From positions 62,001-126,000 of the forward strand of contig JABSSW010000022.1 in the NCBI GenBank assembly GCA_018902385.1: a DNA stretch of 64,000 bases, given 5' to 3'. Below the pieces are notes generated by a model. The model saw only the letters and a program-made list of their open reading frames with translations. It was not told the origin of the DNA and searched no databases. The translations under genes and the position numbers were made by a program. This DNA comes from Physcia stellaris (lineage: Eukaryota; Ascomycota; Lecanoromycetes; Caliciales; Physciaceae). Below, one piece after another: positions 34,932 through 46,637 of the stretch; within the stretch, counting starts at the first letter, position 1; each line of letters begins with the position of its first letter.

Positions 34932-35306
34932 TTAATGGCAATTCATTTGGCTCATTCCCACCGCTTGCCTTTCCGTCTTTCTGGGAAAGTTATAGATAAT
35001 CGGCTTCTTTGGCATCAGACAGCTTAGTGGACCGGATACTGACCCTTTTCGCAAACGTCGACGAACGCTGTATGTATAGAATCGTTGGTCAGGACCACAA
35101 TAATACTTGGGACCTCTCTTCGAATCACGTCCAGTGCGGTAATTCTCGAGATGTACTCTGCTAGCAAGTGGTGATCTTCGGCGCCATGAGCTTCTGAGGA
35201 GAGAGGAGAAGACTGAGGCGAGGTTAGTGTGATTGGGAGGAAAGAGCATCGTCAATAAAGCTGATGTTGAGGGTTGTGGAGCGGCGACAGTTGAGGCGGG
35301 TTTCAT
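34932..35306 (-). CDS. Small basic hypothetical protein, possibly mitochondrial
   Basis: A single frame of 124 residues from an ATG at 35306. It is rich in Arg, Lys and Ser with few acidic residues. The first half resembles a mitochondrial presequence (FSSLLRSSWRRRSPLASR). A distinctive core follows: ENYRTGRDSKRGPKYYCGPD, then FYTYSVRRRLRKG. This suggests an organellar RNA-binding or ribosomal protein, but I cannot assign a family. The C-terminal part after VSGP may include an unrecognised intron. It lies next to a mitochondrial ribosomal protein gene, which is weak contextual support. Confidence 0.4.
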   Translation of the reverse strand: MKPASTVAAPQPSTSALLTMLFPPNHTNLASVFSSLLRSSWRRRSPLASRVHLENYRTGRDSKRGPKYYCGPDQRFYTYSVRRRLRKGSVSGPLSCLMPKKPIIYNFPRKTERQAVGMSQMNCH

Positions 35307-36046
35307 TGGGAAGACGTTTACGTTCGACGGGTTCGAGGATCACGATGCGGTAGTAGGTGTATCTGGGGCTGCGGGCGGAAGTGAAATTGAAGTGGAAGCG
35401 CTGAAATGTTCAGCTCACCGGAACCATTGGACTTGTATCAGGAGAGAGAGGGAGGGAGGATTCGCGGGATTGCAGTGTGTGGAAATGTCGAGGCCGTTTC
35501 GATTCCTCTCGACTTTAAGTCTTGTTTTCTTTGATTAAAGTGAGCATGAGACCGCAGCTTTCCCGAATCGCAGGATGAATGCAGCTTTTGTACGCAAAGC
35601 TCCGACAAGCATTCACGTGACCATGTCACTTTTCCTTAGCGTCGAGATAACTGTCGCTAAGCCTATCGCAGGCCTCGGTACTTTGAAGCGGATAGCGGAT
35701 TGGAGTCATCGTAGTCGAAAATATTCAATCGCACGTCATTGACAACGGCGGAAAGATTTCCAATCACAACATCCTAGGAGGCTGTTCCTGAGATCGCAAT
35801 TGGCCTCGTCGCTCCTTACCTTTCAGGTTCGCAGCACAACAAGACGCCTACGAGCTAAGGTAGCTATGTTTAGGTTGGATTGTAGCGATTGCGGTATTCA
35901 TCCTTTATTTTCCTCTGGCCTCGATTGACTGTGGAACCTATCTTGTCAAGACTACCGTGATTTCTTTATCCAAGGATACCAAGCGTTTCTTACACTGCAT
36001 ATCTGACGAGCAAACCGACACCTCGACCGTCAATCCAGCAAGAACT
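35307..36046. other. Divergent spacer upstream of the Hal4-like kinase
   Basis: About 740 bp separating the small basic protein (minus) from the kinase (plus). Only short frames are present. The last 200 bp is probably the kinase promoter and 5' leader. Confidence 0.45.
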
Positions 36047-36091
36047 ATGGCATCGGAGGAACTCCCTTACAGAACCCCCAATGATTCATAG
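36047..36091 (+). promoter_or_regulatory. Upstream ORF overlapping the inferred kinase start
   Basis: An ATG at 36047 opens a 14-codon frame ([14 protein letters not shown]) ending in TAG at 36089-36091. Splicing at 36090/36141 converts the stop to TAA, so the uORF ends in either case. The inferred main ATG (36081) lies within it in the +1 frame. Such overlap would reduce initiation at the main start. The reading depends on the start chosen for the kinase. Confidence 0.45.
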
Positions 36092-38556
36092 TAAGTGAGC
36101 TTGACACGTCGTGTAATGAATGCGCTAATACAACATGCAGACACCGAAGCTCCACATCCTCAACCTCAAGAACCACCACCTCAACCTGCTGTGCGCTTCG
36201 CATCAGTCGATCAGGAGATAGAACCGACGCATAGCTTACAGACACCGATGACTGAAGAGTCTGAGGATCCAGCTAGGAATAAGGAGATAAGCCCAGAAGA
36301 GCAGGAACAGCTTAGAACTATATCAAGGAACTTGAACGAATCCCAGCTGCAACGTAACCGATTGAGCAATTACGCGTTTGAGCCTGTCTCGTTACCTGTA
36401 TCGCGGGTTCGTCTAGCGTTCTCTATTTGTGACGCGGCATTATGGTTCGGTCCCAGTGGAAGCTGATTGGGATTATCAGGTCCCGACAAATGAATCAAAT
36501 CAAAATCAGCCTTCCCGGGAGACTAGTAGGTCCGGTAAGGCAACTCCTCGTATGTCGCCGTCGTCTTCGGCTGCAGGAGGCTTAGGAGAACCGTCCAATG
36601 CCTCCGGTGCAGACTTGGCGAAAGTTCATCCTGATCCACAGCAGATGGCTCCCCAGCTTTCGCCGAAACCGAGGAACGATAATCTACCCAGTGCTTCCTC
36701 AAGCAATCCCCCTTCAAGGCCTTCGTCTGCGTCTGATCAAGCGTCCACTCAACCAACGTCAAATTCGCAAGGATCGACTGGCGGAGAGACAACGTCCAAA
36801 GTTCCTAGGTTCGCGATTGGTCCAAGCGGTGATTCTTCAATCCAGTCAAGAGGAACAAGCCCTTCAGGGGGGTCAGGCACAGTCACACCCCCAACCTCCT
36901 ATAGCAGACCTTTCACTCCAGTTGGAGAAAGAGATGATCCATATGCCAGAAGCAAGAGAGCACCGCAGAATCAAAACTTAGGTGCCATCGATCAGAGATT
37001 TGTCTTCGGCGGAATTGATAATCGCCGCCGCTCAGCATATGTTCCGCCTGCCGATACCTCTTCGGCATCGTTACCGCGTTCGAGCAGTGGCAGTGATCTG
37101 AAGTCCCAGCACAGACATTCCACCTTTTCAAAGCATGGTTTGGGAGGTAAGAAAGACCAGCAAGGCCATCACCGTGATGACAGTCCCTCTGCCGCTGGTG
37201 GAAAACAGCATGGGTCTATGAGCGATCTGAAGCGATTCTTCGGTATTGGACATCACAAAGCCAAGAGATCTCAATCGCCATCTACGTCTCGCGGCACTAA
37301 AACACCTCCCCACCAAGTCCCAGCTGCGAATGTGCCCTTTGCGGATGATCATGGTCTCCAGACCAAGTACGGGAAATTCGGGAAGGTCCTTGGGTCAGGA
37401 GCCGGAGGTTCGGTTCGACTGATCAAGAGGAGTGGCGATGGTACCACTTTTGCGGTGAAACAATTTCGGGACCGACACACCTATGAGTCGGAGCGAGACT
37501 ACTCAAAGAAAGTTACGGCCGAATTCTGCATTGGCTCTACTTTACACCACGGAAACATCATTGAGACTTTGGACATAATACATGAAAGAGGTCACTGGTA
37601 CGAAGTTATGGAATATGCACCTTATGAGTTATTTGCAATCGTGATGACTGGAAAGATGTCCAGAGAAGAGATATTCTGCTCTTTCCTCCAAATTGTGAAT
37701 GGTGTGTCGTTTTTGCACAGTATGGGTCTTGCACATAGGGATCTGAAGCTCGATAACGTGGTTGTCAATGAGCACGGTATCATGAAAATTATCGATTTTG
37801 GAAGTGCCAGTGTGTTCCGATACCCGTTCGAGAACGACATCATACTGGCCAGCGGTAAGTTTTGGCATCTGCAACCAGGCATTCAATTGCTAATTGCATC
37901 AAGGTATCGTCGGTTCGGATCCTTACTTGGCTCCCGAAGTTTACGGTATACAGAAATACGATCCTCAGCCAGCCGACATCTGGTCTTTGGCTGTAATTTA
38001 TGCCTGCATGGCCCTTCGACGATTTCCATGGAAGGCTCCGCGTCTAACAGATAACTCTTATAGGCTCTTTGCCTCACCGCCGAATGCTGCAAATCCACCA
38101 GCCGATGTGCCGTCTCGGAAGTCGTCGGCTACCAATGAAGATTCCAATCAGTCGTCAACGTCTGACCGTCCTAAGACTTCGGACACGGAAGGCAGTACGC
38201 GGTCGCATCATCATCATCATCACCGTCACCATCACGAGAAGCCTGTGGATGGCGACGAACAATCGATATCAACTGCCTCACGTAGCTCTGGTTCAGAGGC
38301 GACAGGCAAAGAGGTTCTGAAAGGCCCTTGGCGCTTACTACGCCTTTTACCCAGGGAGACGAGAGGTATTATTGGCTTAATGCTGGAGATTGACCCTGGA
38401 CGGCGAGCAACACTGGAAGACCTGCTGCAGGACCCATGGATCACCCAGACGCCTGTCTGCCACCAGGAAGAAGGAGGCAAAGTTGTCAAAGCAGCAGGGC
38501 ATCATCACACGCTGGAGCGTAGTACAGCTGTAAGTGCTGCTGAAAGCAAGCCCTAG
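36081..38556 (+). CDS. Serine/threonine protein kinase, Hal4/Sat4-like
   Basis: Exons are 36081..36090, 36141..36406, 36480..37854 and 37904..38556, giving 767 residues. The first 390 residues are Ser/Pro-rich and disordered. The kinase domain (about 390-750) has a glycine loop GSGAGGSV, Lys in FAVKQF, catalytic HRDLKLDN (near 511), IDFGSA in place of DFG, and YLAPEV. An insert has a run of His ([10 protein letters not shown]). Ser-for-Leu next to DFG and the overall layout match the fungal Hal4/Hal5/Npr1 family, which controls stability of plasma-membrane ion and nutrient transporters. The start is uncertain. The ATG at 36081 is the one that joins in frame across the first intron; the ATG at 36047 runs into a stop. 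Confidence 0.88.
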
Positions 38557-39108
38557 CAGCCCAGAAGGAGCTGGCGTGAAATGGCGCTATGGTTTTCCTG
38601 GATCTGGGGATAGAGAGGTTTTGTTTATCTTGCATGCTAGGACGAGGCGCTCGTTGCGACTTTCTAGGCCTCGTCGAAATTTTGCCAAGCATCCTCTTTA
38701 GTTAGAGACATCAAAGTTCACAGCTTCGATGATGAAGTCGGCTTCATTTGACCGTGAATGAGCTCGACTTCTGTGATAGACACATATGTATATAGATTTA
38801 TAGATTTTACTGAGTAAACAGCATACTCCGTTACGCCAAGTCACACATTTCTATCCTGCGACTCGCTTGTTCATAGACTTGGCTGTGTTTTCGATTACAT
38901 CTTGAAAGCACCGCCACCTTGGTGAATGTAGATCGACTCACCTCTAGTGCAATTCACCCGTGCCCTGTGGATGGCTTCACCTAGTCGATTTGTGCTTTTG
39001 CGGCCTTGAAATATGAAAGAGTTCTTCAAGGCCAATCAGGCTGAAAATTTAGATGGCTCTGAGACGTTGTCAGCGTGATACATTTTCGTATGTAGACAAT
39101 CCATTGAC
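38557..39108. other. Intergenic space between kinase and Bun107 genes
   Basis: A 552-bp gap between two plus-strand genes, carrying the 3' end of the first and the promoter of the second. An ATG at 39054 opens a frame that does not fit the exon chain. Confidence 0.45.
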
Positions 39109-42100
39109 ATGGCACGCAAGGCCCGCCAGCGCATTAGCTACGGTGCGTGTTGACTCTTCTAACACCAGAGCAAGTCTTCACGACGTCCGCTTAGGATTGC
39201 TCATTATTTCCCCTCACAGTTCTACCGCTCGCAGATTCTCCGGGAGGGCACCGTCTGGGCGTCAACGGGCTTGCAGTAGACGTTGACCGGTCGATACTGT
39301 CAATAAAATCGCCCTGCTTCTCCGCGACTTAACGCTGACTTTGCAATAGATACTCTGGAGGCCGCGACGGGCTTTTATGCGCATGGGATCTGAGTTTTGA
39401 TCCCATAAACAATGATCCCCACAGCAGATCATTCCATGGGGACCGTGTGGATGTTGGAAAAGGCCGAGGAAAGGGGTCGTCCGCTTTCCGAACCCAGATT
39501 CAAGCCCACACCCATTGGATTAATGACATCGTCCTCACACAGAGCAATTCGGCTCTGATCACAGCCTCATCAGATACTACGGTGAAATTGTGGCGGCCTC
39601 ACTCAGAGGAATGTAGGTCCCCGGCTACAATCGGAAGACACAATGACTATGTAAAATGCCTTGCAAGTCCAGCGGCCCACTGTGACTGGGTAGCGTCCGG
39701 CGGTCTGGACCACAAAATCCGGATCTGGGATATAAACGGCGGTGGGGAAAGACTGCAGATCAACGTTGGAGAGGATGACAACAATGCAAAAGGCTCTGTC
39801 TACGCCTTATGTGTCAAGGGCGCCATTATGGCCAGTGGTGGGCCTGAGAGTATTGTGAGACTCTGGGACCCACAGTCTGGAAAACGCATCACGAAATTCG
39901 TTGGCCACACGGATAATGTGCGGGACATACTTATCAGTCAAGATGGGGAAACAGTCCTGACCGCTTCATCAGATCAGACTGTCAAGGTTTGGTCAGTTAG
40001 TGCGGGACGATGCATGTATACGTTGACCATGCACAATGCAAGTGTGTGGTCACTTTATTCCGATCATCCAAGGTTGTCTGTCTTCTATTCAGGCGACAGA
40101 TCTGGCTTGGTCGCGAAGACTGATGCCCACGGTCATGACGAGATGGACAAAGGAATTTCCCTAGCAATTGCTCAGGAGAATGAGGGCATCAATAAATTAG
40201 TTTCTGCGCGGAACTGCTTTTGGACAGCGACTTCAAGCTCGAGTATCAATCGTTGGAAAGATGTAAATACAGGAGGCGGCATTCATTACCAAGATTTCCC
40301 GCAACAACATCGTCCAAGCTCAGCGTTTCAAGGTCAAATGCCTTCACCCCAGTTCCAGTCACAGGCGGCCGCCTTCAAGCTTGATGACAATACGAAGGTT
40401 CCATTGAGCAGTCTCCTGCGAATCTCAAATAACATCGTTTTTTCGGCTCAGAAATCACGAGACCCAGAAGCCGCTACTGTTTATTCCGGAGCAAGTATAA
40501 GAAAATTGTCGGAAGCGGTCCTCGATGACGACGTTGAAATCATTACTCCCATCCAAGAACTTCCGGAGGAAACCATTGAAGGCCAGAATGGTTTAATTAA
40601 GCATGTTATGTTGAATGATAGGAAAAGAGTTCTCACCTTAGATACTACAGGTGAGGTGGTGATGTGGGATCTCATCAAAGTTAGTGAAATTAAATGCTCA
40701 ATATGCATAGCTGAAAGCATACAGTGTGCTCCAATTCGGTCTTTCGGAAAGCGACACTTGGAAGACGTGACTATCAAGGTTAATACAGTCGAGAGTGTAG
40801 CAAATTGGTGTGCTGTGGACACGAGGACGGGTAGATTAGCATGTGTGCTAGAAGAGAATTACTGCTTTGACGCAGAAGTATACGCCGATGAACTTGGTGT
40901 CTCGAATCCTTTGGATTTTAGGGAAGACCAGAGAAGTAAGCAAGCGTTCGAACTTATTGCCGATGCTGATATTATATTACAGTCAACCTTGGAAAATGGA
41001 TTCTACGGTATTTATTCGATAAGCTCATTGAAGAAGAATCTCTCCGTGATGAGCGGTACCGAAAGAGTCTTCTCGCTTCACAGCGACCTAACCGCATACA
41101 AAGACCCAACGTACCGCCTGGCATTCAATTGCCCAGCCCAAATAGTCAAACCTTGCCTCATGGCAGTTCAGATGACGACTTTAGTATCACTCCAAGAGCT
41201 GCCAATGGAAATCCAACCACCGCAACAACGCCTGGCCTATCAATTGGAGTTGCGACTCCATTCCCTGGCACGACAAACCACAGCGGAAATATTTCGCAGC
41301 ATTTGCCCATAACCAGCGAAGAAAGCCAAGCACCTGAGAAGGTAAGAGCGTCGATCGATAAGTCTGGGGACTATTTTTCAACCACCCCGAACGTGCAGAG
41401 CGGTACGGAGCACCATACGAATGGCGCCACAACACCCGGAGATGGCTCAAGTGACGCAACTACCCAATCTCCCGTAGATGGCGATAGTCAGGAGAAACCA
41501 AAAGAGACTGGCTCGTTATTTGGCAAAAAGTTCCGAATGAACTTCCCAAAGAAGTTAGGGAGAACGTCCACTGAGGTAAAGCCGACTGTGGTAGATGAAA
41601 GATCCGAAACATCTGAGCACTCAGAAGAGAAAGAGGATAAACTTATCCAAGATAGCTTTTTGGGTTCCATTCAGAAAGTACGCTATGACTACGAGGAGCA
41701 ATTGCAAATGAATCCTGAGCAGCCACTTCCAGTAGGGATTACGCCCAGCCTGCCAGATGAGACCCCAAGATTGGAATTGCCTCCAGCTACTACCATAATT
41801 ATCCAAGAAGATCGGCCAGACTCAGGAGGGATAGTTGATCTTTATAGCGGGACCATTGAAACCGCTGGCCAGGACGCTGATCTGATCGAGCAGACAGGGC
41901 CAATGTGGCTTGGAGATCTATTATTACGGGTAAGCCCATGATAGTTTAGTGCTCAACCTCATGGCACTGACTTTAACAAGAATCAAACTCCCTTCAAGGA
42001 AACCTCCAAGGTGTCCTTTGTACTATTACCCTTTCAAGATCTTCTACCCAGTATTGCTGGTTCTGACGGGTAAGTCCAAAACTCTTGATGTAACATTCTA

Positions 42101-42486
42101 TTTATGCTCATAAAAGCTACACAGAAATGCACGTCTAAATGCCAATCGCATGCTCCGGTCTAAGAAAATACTGGCTTACGTTGCAGAACGGATCGAGCCA
42201 CAGGCCGAGGAGCCGGATCCAGAAGCCTTGAAGCCCGAAGAGTATCTCGAACTTTATTGTCAGAATCAAGTAAGTAAATTTCCTCTGGATGAACTGTCTT
42301 GATCTGACGGTGTATCGACAGCTTGTTTCACATACTACAACCCTCGCTACGCTGCGGACTCACATATGGAAGACTGGCGGCGATGTACTCTTGTATTACA
42401 AGTCAAATGGTAGAAAACCGGAACTTGAAAGAACAGCCGCGGAATTTACTGGTCAAACCCGGCCGGAAACAGCTGGTTCGCAATGA
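39109..42486 (+). CDS. bun107: WD40 protein, Bun107/WDR48 (Duf1) homologue
   Basis: Seven exons: 39109..39142, 39220..39298, 39350..40935, 40983..41929, 41981..42069, 42125..42269 and 42322..42486, giving 1014 residues. Beta-propeller repeats fill the N-terminal third ([38 protein letters not shown]). A linker with [18 protein letters not shown] follows, then a C-terminal ubiquitin-like DUF3337 region ([48 protein letters not shown]). The family activates deubiquitinases: WDR48/UAF1 with USP1/12/46 in animals and Bun107 with Ubp9 in fission yeast. Each splice joins conserved motifs and the phases close. It converges with pet8 across 150 bp. Confidence 0.95.
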
Positions 42487-42636
42487 ACTGGCATGTCGTA
42501 CAGTCTGATGGGACGACACCTTGTACACGACCCCTTGTAGGATCTTGGGATAGATGATAGACTTTGCATGGGACTCTACGGAACCAGGCCTGTTAGCGGA
42601 TGAGCGCTGGGAGATGTGGCCAGAGGAGCAGGACCA

Positions 42637-43608
42637 TTATCGAGCGTCTTGTAATGCATTGTAGGCCCATTGATAACTGCCTAGGAAGATTGCTCCTCCA
42701 GCCGAGATCCATAGTATTCTAGGACCAAGTCCTGCAAAAAAGGCCCTGGGCCCCGATTCTTTCAAAATACTCGCAAGCAGCGGTATCATCGCTTGCCTCT
42801 CCTTTGCCAACATCATCCTCGTCTTCAGCACATCCAGCGGAGTGGTGATTCCAGCCGCTACCGCTCCCGCCACACTGCCGAATAGCCCACTTTCCCACCC
42901 TGAGATGCTATCTCTTCCTTGCGTTCTACGCCTCCACTCCTTCAGCCCCTCCCACAAGGGAAACTGAATGACAGTGAACGGGACTTCGCGCATAACCGTG
43001 ATTCCCCAACCTCTGTACATCTCCCTCCAGACACCCACCAACCCGATACCGTTCACCGCCCCGCTGGGATTTCTCAGCGCCCATATACTCCTCAACGCAG
43101 CCAGCGAACTCGGCGCCTGTACGGCCTGTGCTCTCTGCTTCACCACCTCAGTCGGCACCCTCACCGCACAAGCAGCTACTTCCCCCACCGACGCAGCAAT
43201 CATGTGCTCCACCGGCTCGCTCCAATCGCCCCAGGTATTTCGCTGCGAAGGGATAGCGGTATCGCGCCTGCGTTTAAAGGAAGATTTGATAGACTCGTAG
43301 GAGACGAAGAAAAGCGCTGCGCCGGGAGCGGAGCCCACGAGCGCGGATCCTACGCCTCTATAGATGCCCTGGAAACCACCCGAATGTTGGAAGCCGGCGG
43401 AGGATTGAAGGCGGGTTTTTAGGGTGTCGATTGGGTAGAGGGAGAGGTCGACTGTTGTGCCTGCGAGAGCGCCAGCCTGCAGAGATCGTGAGTCCATGCT
43501 AGATGGTTACGTGGAGGGTTGATTGGTCATAATGCACATCGTGTAATGGGGTTGGATAAGACTCACGAGCAAGGCGCGGGTGTAGGGGCTGTCTACTCGG
43601 CTTGTCAT
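42637..43608 (-). CDS. pet8: Mitochondrial S-adenosylmethionine carrier (Pet8/SLC25A26)
   Basis: Exons are complement(43567..43608) and complement(42637..43476) with a 90-bp intron, giving 293 residues. Splicing joins SPYTRALL to AGALAGTTVDLSLYPIDT, restoring the family start; the in-frame ATG at 43497 lies inside the intron. Three mitochondrial carrier repeats each show a signature: PIDTLK, PTEVVK and PLDVLK. The DLSLYPIDT and REVPFTVIQFPLWE segments are typical of the SAM carrier branch, which exchanges cytosolic S-adenosylmethionine for S-adenosylhomocysteine across the inner membrane. It supports mitochondrial methylation and biotin and lipoate synthesis. Confidence 0.94.
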
Positions 43609-44034
43609 ATCGTCGATGACTGCGCCATTGTTCGGAAGAGATCGAGAGCTGTCTCGCCAAAGCTAGAGCATTATCGTAGCTTAAGCGTGAGAACATCCCA
43701 CAGCTGCTAGAGCGGGCAGGGGAGTGAGAAGGAAGAGTTATGAGGATTCCGACGACGTCAAAGCTGGTTAATGAGAACCTCTCCTTGCTATTTCCGGTAA
43801 TATCTCGGGCCGAGGTGTTTCCGAAAGATTCGGAATGAGGATTGAGACTAAGCTTGGAATCCCTAAGATAGTACTTACTACCTCCGTACTCGAGCTTCGT
43901 TTCCATGATCGCATCTGGTTGTCAGAGGGACAAGTCACTACGAGATACCATTGATACAGCGCTAGGAAGAACCTACTCGAGGACCTGGTTACTTTGCACG
44001 ATGGCTGGTTGAAAGACTCACAAGGAGGTTTTTG
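43609..44034. promoter_or_regulatory. Divergent promoter of pet8 and the TilS-like gene
   Basis: A 426-bp spacer between divergent starts. A minus-strand open stretch continues upstream of pet8 but is most simply 5'UTR. No specific motif was assigned. Confidence 0.45.
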
Positions 44035-45904
44035 ATGCCCGGTTGGAGTAGTAACACAATTTCTATCGAAGAGTTTTCATCCGCACTTCTCAAAGGATGG
44101 TGGCGTACTCCACGAACGGTGATCCCTGTCGGTTCGTTTCGTCAATCCTGAAGGTTCAAGATCTTGACCAGCTAAAAACTTTCAGGGGTGGCCGTCAGTG
44201 GAGGCATCGATTCTATGGTCCTTGCTAAACTCTGCATGAGTCTTCCGTCTGTGATCAACAAGACGCTCCCGAAGCCCGATTTCCATGCATTCATTGTCGA
44301 CCATAAGGCGCGCGTTGGGAGTCATGAAGAAGCGCATCTAGTTGCTTCGCGACTTAACAAGATGGGTACTACTCCTTGTGAGAGTTTCTCATGCAATCGA
44401 TTGATCCCTAAAAGGTCTGCAGTCGACCATTATACCGTTGGAGTGGCCAATGGGAGTCAAGGCAGCAGAGCTTGCTAGCTTCGAGACTCAAGCACGGCGA
44501 CTTCGTTATCGCGCCCTTGGTCAAGCTTGCCGCGACCATAGGATCCAGCTGATGCTACTCGCACATCATGATGATGACATCGCAGAATCAATGCTCCAAA
44601 ATATATTGCGTTTGCAGAATCATCCCGCTAGCTGGAATTTGCGCGCAATGCACGGCAAAGCGTCAAACATACCAGAGTGCTGGGGTATGTATGGCGTTTG
44701 CGAGAGCGGCGAAGAACAAATAGAAACGATCAGGGAGACTGGAATCCATAAGGATCATTCGTCAAAAGCTGACGGCAGAACAAATGCAAAAGAGCAAGAC
44801 TCGGTGCAATGTGAGGGAGGCGGAGTCAAAATCTATCGACCCTTGTTATTATTTTCGAAAGCAAAGATTCGAGTTACTGGTCAGAGGTATGGTCTTCAAT
44901 GGGTCGAAGACGAGACGAATAGTGATGTTACGAAAACTACCCGTAATGCGATTCGTTATCTATTAGGAGCTCAACGGCTACCTAAAGCAATTTCCAAAAA
45001 CAGTCTACTTGCTCTTCACGATCACTCCGAAAAGAGAATAGAGGACATTGCAAAACGTGGGCAAGAACTTTTCCATCGAGCGAAGGTTTTAGTTTGGGAT
45101 ATTCGATCAAGTCGACTGGTGATACGACTTCCGCGCCAACGGGTTGTCGATAAGATGGGGTCGATGTCTTTTCTGAAGGGTCTGTTTGAGATGGTCTCCC
45201 CGCAGCAGCGGGTACCAGTCTCATCGCTGGCACGGGCTTTACATTATATGTTCCTTCAAGAATCAAAACCTCAAGATGAAGGCCACGGGGATGAAGGCTT
45301 CAAATTCGCCATTGGTGGTGTGCTCGCGGAACGTATGGAAATTCCGCAGGGAGGACTTCCAATTGGTTATGAATATTCAGACCTTGATCCTCTTTTCACA
45401 TGGAATCTCACACGAGCGCCCTTCCGACGTACTGAGTCGGAGAATGTGAACATACCGTTTACACAACGCGGGACTTTACTATTGCACAGTGACACAGAAG
45501 CTAGCCTCTCAGGGACTGAACAGCAAGGTAAGAAGGCCTTATGGTCCGCCTGGAAGCTCTGGGACGGACGTTTTTGGATCCGTATGTGCAATCATACCGG
45601 CCAAGATCTCGAAGTGCGCGCTTTCTCCACCGAGGACTGGAGCCCCCTTGCACGTCAACTCTCTCATGACGAGAAGAAAGCTTTACGAGGTGAATTGGCA
45701 GCAGCAGCGCCAGGGAGTGTTCAGTACACCTTGCCAGTCATTGCACACTTTGGTCGGTCTAGGGAGATATGTGCTTTTCCGACATTGCATCACCGAATAG
45801 GCACTCTGGCAGACGGTCTCAACTGGGAGGTACGATACAAATATGTCGACTTTAGGCCAGCAACGGGACGTGGGTGGAACGTTGCAAAAATAGGATGCGC
45901 CTAG
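44035..45904 (+). CDS. tRNA(Ile)-lysidine synthetase, TilS-like
   Basis: Exons are 44035..44131, 44186..44365 and 44415..45904, with introns of 54 and 49 bp, giving 588 residues. The PP-loop ATPase motif is VAVSGGIDS (SGGIDS at 37-42). IVDHKARVGS follows, then LEWPMGVKAAELASFETQAR, YRALGQACRDH and AHHDDDIAESMLQNILR, the TilS set that aligns ATP and tRNA. VEDETNSDVTKTTRNAIRYL is another hallmark. The enzyme changes C34 of tRNA-Ile(CAU) to lysidine so that it reads AUA. In fungi the likely substrate is the mitochondrial tRNA, although the N-terminus is not a strong presequence. The last exon is long for the genome and could hide a small intron near 45270. Confidence 0.9.
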
Positions 45905-46637
45905 CCACAGAGGAAGCTCGTCAACTCACGCGTTCATAGGATGTCATTCTGCGCCACAACCAGAGGCCTCTCAGAGCAGAATACCGTTCGAGCAGCCACG
46001 GAGAAATGCTTGGAACATCAAAGCCTCAAGTCTCTAACACTCTCGCAAGCCAAAGTGCTACGGTGGCGCTCCTGCCAGACGATCCCTCTGGTTAAGTGGC
46101 TCAAGTAGCTCAAGCATGGGGCACGTTGGGCCACTTTGAGCTCTCATCTATATCGGCACGCTCATATATAGCAAGAGATAGACTTCTTATGTTCAATACA
46201 AAGTATCCTTACCCATCTGAGTCTACAGCTGTGATCTGCCCAATCCTTGTCACTCCTCTCCAAGTATAGGAACTATAGATCTAGGGTCACAACAAGCTGC
46301 TAGGCAATATCGGAGGAGTACAGTGTTTATGATATACAATGTCAAATATTGATTATAGAAATAGGAGGGCCAACGGCGCCGCTGAATGGCTTATCTCAAT
46401 CGACTGCGACAACGCTCCTGTTTCCGAAGCGATATAAGGCGGAGGCACTCGTGGGGAGATCGATAGCTATAGAGATATCCGCCCGAGCAGCGACGGCTCG
46501 ATATCTATCGAGTAGGGCGCGCAGCAGGGAACGCAGCAGGGTTAGCACTTTAGCAAACTCGATATCAGGTCCGAAAGTCAGGTATGTCCCTGGAAAGCTC
46601 TTCCCTGGTGATTCTGTTACTAATAGATAGCCAAGAT
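45905..46637. other. Degenerate intergenic patch, possibly transposon-derived
   Basis: 733 bp between TilS and the GIG1-like gene. Around 46140-46300 there is a TATA-like ATATATAGCAAG followed by TTCTTATGTTCAATACA and later GGGTCACAACA, a pattern seen in some LTRs. No matching second LTR or target duplication was found. The 46340-46580 part has a short-repeat, Arg/Ala-coding look but no domain. Confidence 0.35.

Noticed and set aside
43477-43497. The in-frame ATG at 43497 as the pet8 start
   Set aside because: It lies within a 90-bp intron. Splicing from an upstream 14-codon exon restores the carrier N-terminus and keeps phase.
46100-46310. A solo LTR
   Set aside because: TATA-like and ACA-like features are present, but no clear TG start, inverted ends or target duplication could be defined.
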